Positions 59,225 to 64,000 of a stretch of DNA of 64,000 nt are shown one piece after another. How positions within the stretch are numbered: the stretch's first letter is position 1; each line of letters begins with the position of its first letter. The notes beneath the pieces are model-generated. The model worked only from the letters and a program-made list of their open reading frames with translations, was not told the DNA's origin and did not search any database. The stretch spans positions 2,170,001 through 2,234,000 of the forward strand of contig OZ242299.1 of NCBI GenBank assembly GCA_965207995.1, read 5' to 3'. Made by a program: the position numbers and the translations under genes. The stretch is from DAOUKH01 sp965207995. GTDB lineage: Bacteria > Chloroflexota > Dehalococcoidia > SHYB01.

Positions 59225-61699
59225 ATGCCATCGGACCGGGGGACGCAAGCGGTCTCGGCTTCGGGCTTGGCCGGCGCTTCGGACGTAGCCCTCGCCGGCA
59301 CCACCGTTCTGGAGCTTGGCGCGGGTAGCGTTGCCTCCTCCTTCGCGACGCGGCTTCTTGGCGGCTACGGCGCTCGTGTCATAAAGGTCGAGCCTCCCGG
59401 CGGCGACCCCCTTCGGTCTGCGCCGCCGCTGGTCTCAACCGGGGACGGCCGGTGGAGCGCGCTCTTCGCCCACCTCGCGGCGGGAAAAGAGAGCGTCGTC
59501 CTCGACTTGATAGCAGGGGACAACGAGGAGCGGTTCGGCGACCTTCTGCAGGGCGCCGACATCGTCATTGACGGTCTGGGCCGGGAAGCTAGAGAGCGGG
59601 CGGGCATCGACTGGGGGAGCTTGCGGCGCGGGAACCCCCGCGCCGTCGTTGCCGTGATCGAGCCGTATGGGAGCACCGGCCCGAATCGGGGCCGGGCGGC
59701 GACCGAGCTGACGATCTTAGCGGAGAGCGGCTATCTCGACCTGTGCGGCGACCCCGACCGGCTGCCCGTCAAGCCCTACGGCTATCAGGCCTACCGTCTC
59801 GCCGGGCTGCACGCCGCATTGGCGTCGTTGAGCGCGCGGCGCATGGCGCGGCGCACCGGGCAGGGCTGCGTGATCGACGTCTCCGTCCAGGAGAGCTTGC
59901 TCTTCTGCCTCGGTGGCGCGGCGGCGTGGTTCCAACACACCGGCGAGCCCTACGTCCGCGCGCGGTCGCGCGTGGCGCACTCCATCGCTAGGGCCCGCTA
60001 TCCGGGCAACCTCCTGCGGTGCAGCGACGGCCTCATATTCATGAACACCGGGCACAACCAGGAGTCCGTCGCGATATTGCTCGGCGAACCTTCGGTAGGG
60101 TCGCAGGAGCTCTGGGATACGGCCGCGGCCCGGGGCGACGAGTTGGACGCCCTGTGCGAGCGATGGACGACGACCGTCACGCGCGCCGAGGCGTCAGACC
60201 TTGGGCAGGAGCTCAGGGTGGGGATCGCGCCCGTCCTGTCTCCTGAAGAGGTGCTCGAAAACCGGCATCTGGCGGAGCGGGAGTTCTTCGTGTCGATGCC
60301 GGGCAACGGGACGAGCGTCCGGGTTCCCGGCGCGCCCGTCCGAATGTCCCGGAGCGCCTGGCTTACAGGAGGCACGCCCGCGCTCGGTGAGCAGACCTCG
60401 GAGGTGCTCGAAGGCCTCCGAACCACGGATTGTGCGGAGGAGCCTGCCGTCCGCGGCGGCAAGCTGCCGCTCGAAGGGGTGCGTGTACTCGATGTCACCG
60501 AGTACGTCGCCGGCCCGCTGGCGACGCAGGCCCTGGTGTCGCTCGGGGCGGAGGTCATCAAAATCGAGCGACCTTATCTGTCAGATCACCGCCAGCAGAT
60601 GTACGGCCCCATCCCCGGCCCGCTGCCCGGCGCGCCGGACGAACCGTGGAACCGCGTGCTCTGGTTCAACGAGCTCAACCGGGGCAAAACCGGCATCGCG
60701 CTCGACCTCAGCCACCCTCAGGGCGCCGATATCTTCCGACGGCTAGCGGCCATCTCCGACGTTGTGATCGACAACTACAGCGCGCGGGTGATGCCCAATC
60801 TGGGGCTAGACTACGACCGGCTCCGCTCCGTCAACCCTTCGATCATCAGCCTGAGCATCTCCGGTTACGGGGCCACGGGCCCCTGGGCGAACTGGATCGC
60901 CAGCGGCCCCTCGATTGACTCCGCGACCGGCATGGCGTGGCTCACGGGCTATCCGGACGGAGGACCGCTGCGTCCGGGCAACTTCAACCCGGACATCATC
61001 GCCGGCCTCATGGCGGCCTACACGATCGTGGTCGCCTTGGAGCACCGCGACCGGAACGGCTTGGGGCAGAGGATCGACCTGTCGATGGTGGAGAGCGTGG
61101 CGCACTTCCTCGGCGAGGCCCTGATCGCGACGGCCGCCGGGGCGGCGGTCGAAGAACGCCAAGGCAACCGGGAACCGGAGGGCGCCCCCTCCGGCGCCTA
61201 CCCCACGGGCGACGGCCGCGCAGTGGCGCTCTCCGTGACCTCGGACGCGGCGTGGCGTGCCTTGGTCAAAGCCGTCGGTGAGGAGACGCTTCCCTTGCCG
61301 GCCGACGCAGGCGCGGAGCAGCGCCGGGCGCGGCACGCCGAACTCGACGGCGCTATCGAGGCTTGGACGAGCGCCCAGCCACTGACGGACATCGCCGCCG
61401 CGCTCGACGCGTGCGGCGTCGCGTATGGTGCCGTAAGGACGTCGTCCGATCTGCACGAGGACCCGCACCTCACCGCCCGCGGCGCGCTTTCGAAGGTTAC
61501 GGAGATGCAGATCGCAGAGACGCTCTACCCCCGTTTCGCGTGGCTGATCGATGGGGTCGAGGACCCGGCATCGGCCCCCGCGCATCTCTACGGACAACAC
61601 AGCGCCGCCGTGTTCAGGGACGTGGTCGGTCTGACTGCAAGCGAAGTGCGGAGCCTCTATGACAACGGGGTGTCCAAGGAGGCGCCCACGTTGTTCTAG
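59225..61699 (+). CDS. Two-domain family III (CaiB/BaiF) CoA transferase
   Basis: An 824-residue tandem fusion. Domain 1 (about residues 18-395) opens GTTVLELGAGSVASSFATRLLGGYGARVIKVEPPGGDPLR. Domain 2 (about 410-815) opens GVRVLDVTEYVAGPLATQALVSLGAEVIKIERP. The catalytic aspartate is Asp590 in domain 2 (NPDIIAGLMAAYTIVVALEHRD). Domain 1 reads KPYGYQAYRLAGLHAALASLSAR at that place, with no aspartate. The same arrangement occurs in the fusion at 18401, which is not a close copy. Unlike that gene, no repeat is found in its linker. It lies between the MaoC-like and permease genes in one rightward unit. Confidence 0.92.
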   Translation: MPSDRGTQAVSASGLAGASDVALAGTTVLELGAGSVASSFATRLLGGYGARVIKVEPPGGDPLRSAPPLVSTGDGRWSALFAHLAAGKESVVLDLIAGDNEERFGDLLQGADIVIDGLGREARERAGIDWGSLRRGNPRAVVAVIEPYGSTGPNRGRAATELTILAESGYLDLCGDPDRLPVKPYGYQAYRLAGLHAALASLSARRMARRTGQGCVIDVSVQESLLFCLGGAAAWFQHTGEPYVRARSRVAHSIARARYPGNLLRCSDGLIFMNTGHNQESVAILLGEPSVGSQELWDTAAARGDELDALCERWTTTVTRAEASDLGQELRVGIAPVLSPEEVLENRHLAEREFFVSMPGNGTSVRVPGAPVRMSRSAWLTGGTPALGEQTSEVLEGLRTTDCAEEPAVRGGKLPLEGVRVLDVTEYVAGPLATQALVSLGAEVIKIERPYLSDHRQQMYGPIPGPLPGAPDEPWNRVLWFNELNRGKTGIALDLSHPQGADIFRRLAAISDVVIDNYSARVMPNLGLDYDRLRSVNPSIISLSISGYGATGPWANWIASGPSIDSATGMAWLTGYPDGGPLRPGNFNPDIIAGLMAAYTIVVALEHRDRNGLGQRIDLSMVESVAHFLGEALIATAAGAAVEERQGNREPEGAPSGAYPTGDGRAVALSVTSDAAWRALVKAVGEETLPLPADAGAEQRRARHAELDGAIEAWTSAQPLTDIAAALDACGVAYGAVRTSSDLHEDPHLTARGALSKVTEMQIAETLYPRFAWLIDGVEDPASAPAHLYGQHSAAVFRDVVGLTASEVRSLYDNGVSKEAPTLF

Positions 61700-61713
61700 C
61701 TCGGACTTGAGCC

Positions 61714-62670
61714 ATGTCCAGATACGTTGTTCGCCGGCTGCTGCTCATCATCCCGACGCTGTTTGTGATCTCCGTCGTCATCTTCGCGATGATACGGATC
61801 GCCCCCGGCGACCCGGGCGTCGTCTATCTGTCCCGCGGGGGGCCGACGGAGATCGACCCGCAGGAGCTTGCCGAGTTTCGGGAAGAGCACGGGCTCAATC
61901 GGCCGCTGGTCGCGCAGTACGGCAGTTGGCTCTGGGGGCTTGCAAGATTCGAGGGCGGGATTTCGCTCTGGTCGAAGAAGCCGGTGTTTGAGGAGATCTC
62001 CACCGCGCTGCCGGCGACCGTGGAGCTCGCGATCATTTCCACCCTCATCGCCCTCGTCATCGCCGTGCCCGCGGGACTGATCAGCGCCATTCGGCGCGAC
62101 TCGGCGTGGGACTATGGGTTTCGCATGTTTGGCATCACCGGCCTCGCCATGCCCGATTTCTTCACCGGATCGATGCTGCTCCTGATACTCGTCATCTTCT
62201 TCCAGTGGATTCCGCCGCTGGAGTATCACGGCTTCTTCGAGAACCCGATCGCGAACCTTGGGCAGATGATCTGGCCCGCCCTGATCCTGGGACACATTCA
62301 GGCCGCGCTCATCAGCAGAATGATCCGCTCGACGACCCTGGAGGTCCTCCAGCAGGACTACGTGCGCACGGCGCGAGCCAAGGGCCTGCGGAACAGCATG
62401 GTCTACCTTCGCCACGCGTTCCGGAACGCGCTCCTTCCTGTCGTGACCGTCGCCGGCGTTCAGTTCGGACAGGTTTTAGGCGGTGCCGTGATCGTCGAAA
62501 ACATCTTTGCCATACCGGGCATCGGCTTCAAACTTCTTGATGCGGTGCGGCACAAGGACTACGTGCTGCTCCAGACCATCGTGGTGCTGTTCGCGCTCGC
62601 CATCCTGCTCGTCAACCTGGTGGTCGACCTCCTCTACGGCCTCCTCGACCCACGGATTCGGCACTCATGA
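61714..62670 (+). CDS. ABC transporter permease, DppB/OppB type
   Basis: A 318-residue inner-membrane permease. The start MSRYVVRRLLLIIPTLFVISVVIFAMIRIAPGDP is the typical DppB opening. RDSAWDYGFRMFGITGLAMPDFFTGSMLLLILV and the EAA loop RTARAKGLRNSMVYLRHAFRNALLPVVTV, which docks the ATPase, follow. About six helices. Its stop overlaps the next permease's ATG in ATGA. It works with the lipoprotein at 56138. No ATPase gene for the system lies in the window. Confidence 0.95.
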   Translation: MSRYVVRRLLLIIPTLFVISVVIFAMIRIAPGDPGVVYLSRGGPTEIDPQELAEFREEHGLNRPLVAQYGSWLWGLARFEGGISLWSKKPVFEEISTALPATVELAIISTLIALVIAVPAGLISAIRRDSAWDYGFRMFGITGLAMPDFFTGSMLLLILVIFFQWIPPLEYHGFFENPIANLGQMIWPALILGHIQAALISRMIRSTTLEVLQQDYVRTARAKGLRNSMVYLRHAFRNALLPVVTVAGVQFGQVLGGAVIVENIFAIPGIGFKLLDAVRHKDYVLLQTIVVLFALAILLVNLVVDLLYGLLDPRIRHS

Positions 62671-63548
62671 ACCGCCAGCTTGGCATGGGGACGAACGGGC
62701 TGGGCCGCTGGGCCCTGGTCCTGGCGCAGTTCGTTCGTGAGCGGCCCCTTGGCGCGGCGGCGGGGCTCGTGGTTGTCGCCATGGCCTTCTTGGCCGCATT
62801 CGGCCCCTGGGTACGGCCGTTCGACCCGGTGGAGATCCACTTCGACGAGACCTTCCACGGCCCAAGCTGGACCTACCTCATGGGCACGGACAACTTTGGC
62901 CGCGACGTCTTCAGCCGGCTCATCACCGCGGCCCGGCCGGTCTTCGTCGTCGCCCTGAGCTCGGTCGCGATCGGGGCCGTCGTTGGGGGCCTCATCGGTA
63001 TCGCGAGCGCCTACTGGGGAGGGTGGTTGGACTCGGTGGTCCAACGCGTCATGGATGGACTCATGGCCATTCCCATCCTCGTGCTGGCGCTCACCATCGC
63101 CGCTATGTTCGGCCCGGAGGATAGGAACGTCATTGCCGCCCTGGCGCTGATCAACGTGCCCATCGCGAACAGGATTCTGCGGTCGGCCGCGTTGGCCGTC
63201 ACCGCGGAGCAATACGTCGACGCCGCCCGGGCGGTCGGCGCGAGCGACTGGCGCCTGATCTTCCGTCACATCACGCCCAACGTGGTGGCGCCGTTCTTGG
63301 TCTTCGCCACCGGCCAGGTCGGCTGGGCCATCATCGTGCTGTCGGCCCTGGCGTTCCTGGGCGTCGCGTCGCCGCCGCCGGAGCCGTCGTGGGGCGGGAT
63401 GCTGTCGGAAGGCTCCCGCTCCTATGCGGAGCGCGCGCCGTGGCTCGCCGTGGCGCCGGGCTTCTTCATCGTCGCCACCGTGTTCGGGTTCAACATCTTC
63501 GGCGACGTGCTGCGGGATATCTTCGACCCGCGCCTGCGGGGCAGGTAG
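62667..63548 (+). CDS. ABC transporter permease, DppC/OppC type
   Basis: A 293-residue permease, partner of the preceding gene. HGPSWTYLMGTDNFGRDVFSRLITAARPVF is the DppC hallmark, and the EAA loop is DAARAVGASDWRLIFRHITPNVVAPFLVF. The C-terminus FNIFGDVLRDIFDPRLRGR is typical. Its ATG overlaps the upstream stop by four bases (ATGA). A residue run before ERPLGAAAGLVVVAMAFLAAFGPW forms a short cytoplasmic N-terminus. The rightward unit ends here; the next gene is on the other strand. Confidence 0.95.
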   Translation: MNRQLGMGTNGLGRWALVLAQFVRERPLGAAAGLVVVAMAFLAAFGPWVRPFDPVEIHFDETFHGPSWTYLMGTDNFGRDVFSRLITAARPVFVVALSSVAIGAVVGGLIGIASAYWGGWLDSVVQRVMDGLMAIPILVLALTIAAMFGPEDRNVIAALALINVPIANRILRSAALAVTAEQYVDAARAVGASDWRLIFRHITPNVVAPFLVFATGQVGWAIIVLSALAFLGVASPPPEPSWGGMLSEGSRSYAERAPWLAVAPGFFIVATVFGFNIFGDVLRDIFDPRLRGR

Positions 63549-63567
63549 CCGGGACGCGGACCGGCGT

Positions 63568-64000
63568 TTAGCCCGAGTCCGGCCCTGAATCGTTCGCCGC
63601 GCACCACTCGACGATCTCCCGGCCCGTCGCCTTCCAGAGTTTGGCGCGCTTCGTGATGTGGGCCAGCGCCAAGTCGAGATACTTGATCCTGAACGGCTGC
63701 CCAATGAACCACGGGTGGAGGCTCAGCACTAGGACGCGCCCGCTCTGGGCTCCGTCGCGGTAGAGGCCGTTGAAGGCCTCCTTCACCAGCCCGCTCCAGA
63801 CGTTCATCGCCATGCTGCGGGTCCAACTCGCCATGACGTCGTCGAGATCGATGAGCAACGGCAGCGAGTACAGCCTCTGCGCTTCGCCGGTCATGGGGTA
63901 GGGCTGCTCGTCGTTGGGCCAATCGCAGACGTAGCGGATGCCTTCCTCGCGAAGCAGGCCCAGCGTGCGCGTCGACTCGCCGAACTCGGGGCCGAACCAT
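63568..64000 (-). CDS. Polysaccharide deacetylase family protein (partial, 5' end beyond window)
   Basis: Only the last 143 or so residues are visible; the gene begins beyond the right edge. WFGPEFGESTRTLGLLREEG, IRYVCDWPNDEQPYPM, PLLIDLDDVMASW and RVLVLSLHPWFIGQPFRIKYLDLALAHI fit the C-terminal part of NodB-fold deacetylases of the allantoinase-like PuuE branch. The histidine in SLHPWFIGQ is the usual late active-site residue. The metal-binding N-terminal motifs are outside the window. It converges with the permease operon. Confidence 0.8.
   Translation of the reverse strand, partial: WFGPEFGESTRTLGLLREEGIRYVCDWPNDEQPYPMTGEAQRLYSLPLLIDLDDVMASWTRSMAMNVWSGLVKEAFNGLYRDGAQSGRVLVLSLHPWFIGQPFRIKYLDLALAHITKRAKLWKATGREIVEWCAANDSGPDSG

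Overview
This is a high-G+C bacterial chromosome segment with about 50 genes, read mostly as short operons separated by compact repeats. Nothing in it is a phylogenetic marker I can place with certainty. The gene mix points, by inference, to a Chloroflexota lineage of the Dehalococcoidia/SAR202 kind: many CaiB-type CoA transferases, luciferase-like flavin monooxygenases, amidohydrolases, a Pro/Thr-linker ABC lipoprotein, heme A genes and an EF-G-like GTPase. The -10 box TAGACT recurs in the best promoters.

Layout. Positions 1-9018 hold a partial rimI-like gene, an orphan ABC ATPase and a leftward branched-chain amino-acid operon ilvB-ilvN-ilvC-leuA-leuC-leuB. The operon has a TTGACT/TAGACT promoter and a complete T-box leader whose specifier reads CUC (Leu) and which ends in an intrinsic terminator. 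leuD is not in the operon. Positions 9069-18169 carry a PAC2 protein, copZ-copA, a DUF5131/TcmP pair, a membrane HExxH protease and an EF-G paralogue. Positions 18401-30193 carry a two-domain CoA transferase, a K+ channel, an amidohydrolase, a Uma2 protein, a UGSC-type selenoprotein with an in-frame TGA and a bacterial SECIS hairpin, ctaB-ctaA, two more CoA transferases and pdxA. Positions 30492-43493 carry a hydroxyacid dehydrogenase, toxin-antitoxin genes (HicB-like, higBA), an LLM oxidoreductase, nadC, a CoA transferase, twin HSL-type hydrolases, a CDGSH protein, a lower-G+C DEAH helicase and a VOC protein. Positions 43704-51340 carry a DapA-MfnB-TusA fusion, a cation/proton antiporter, a BKACE enzyme, an amidohydrolase and an SDR. 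Positions 51391-63548 are a rightward catabolic and transport cluster: nitronate monooxygenase, amidohydrolase, zinc alcohol dehydrogenase, LLM monooxygenase, solute-binding lipoprotein with a collagen-like linker, MaoC-like protein, two-domain CoA transferase and two permeases. A partial polysaccharide deacetylase closes the window.

The genes suggest an aerobe (heme A for cytochrome oxidase) that makes its own Val/Ile/Leu under tRNA-Leu control, uses selenium, and invests in CoA-thioester and flavin chemistry on organic acids. The most notable items are the selenoprotein, the three-domain MfnB fusion, and a family of palindromic, MITE-like repeats. Those repeats sit between genes, but in three places form part of a protein: a linker in a CoA transferase and the C-termini of CtaA and of the MfnB fusion.
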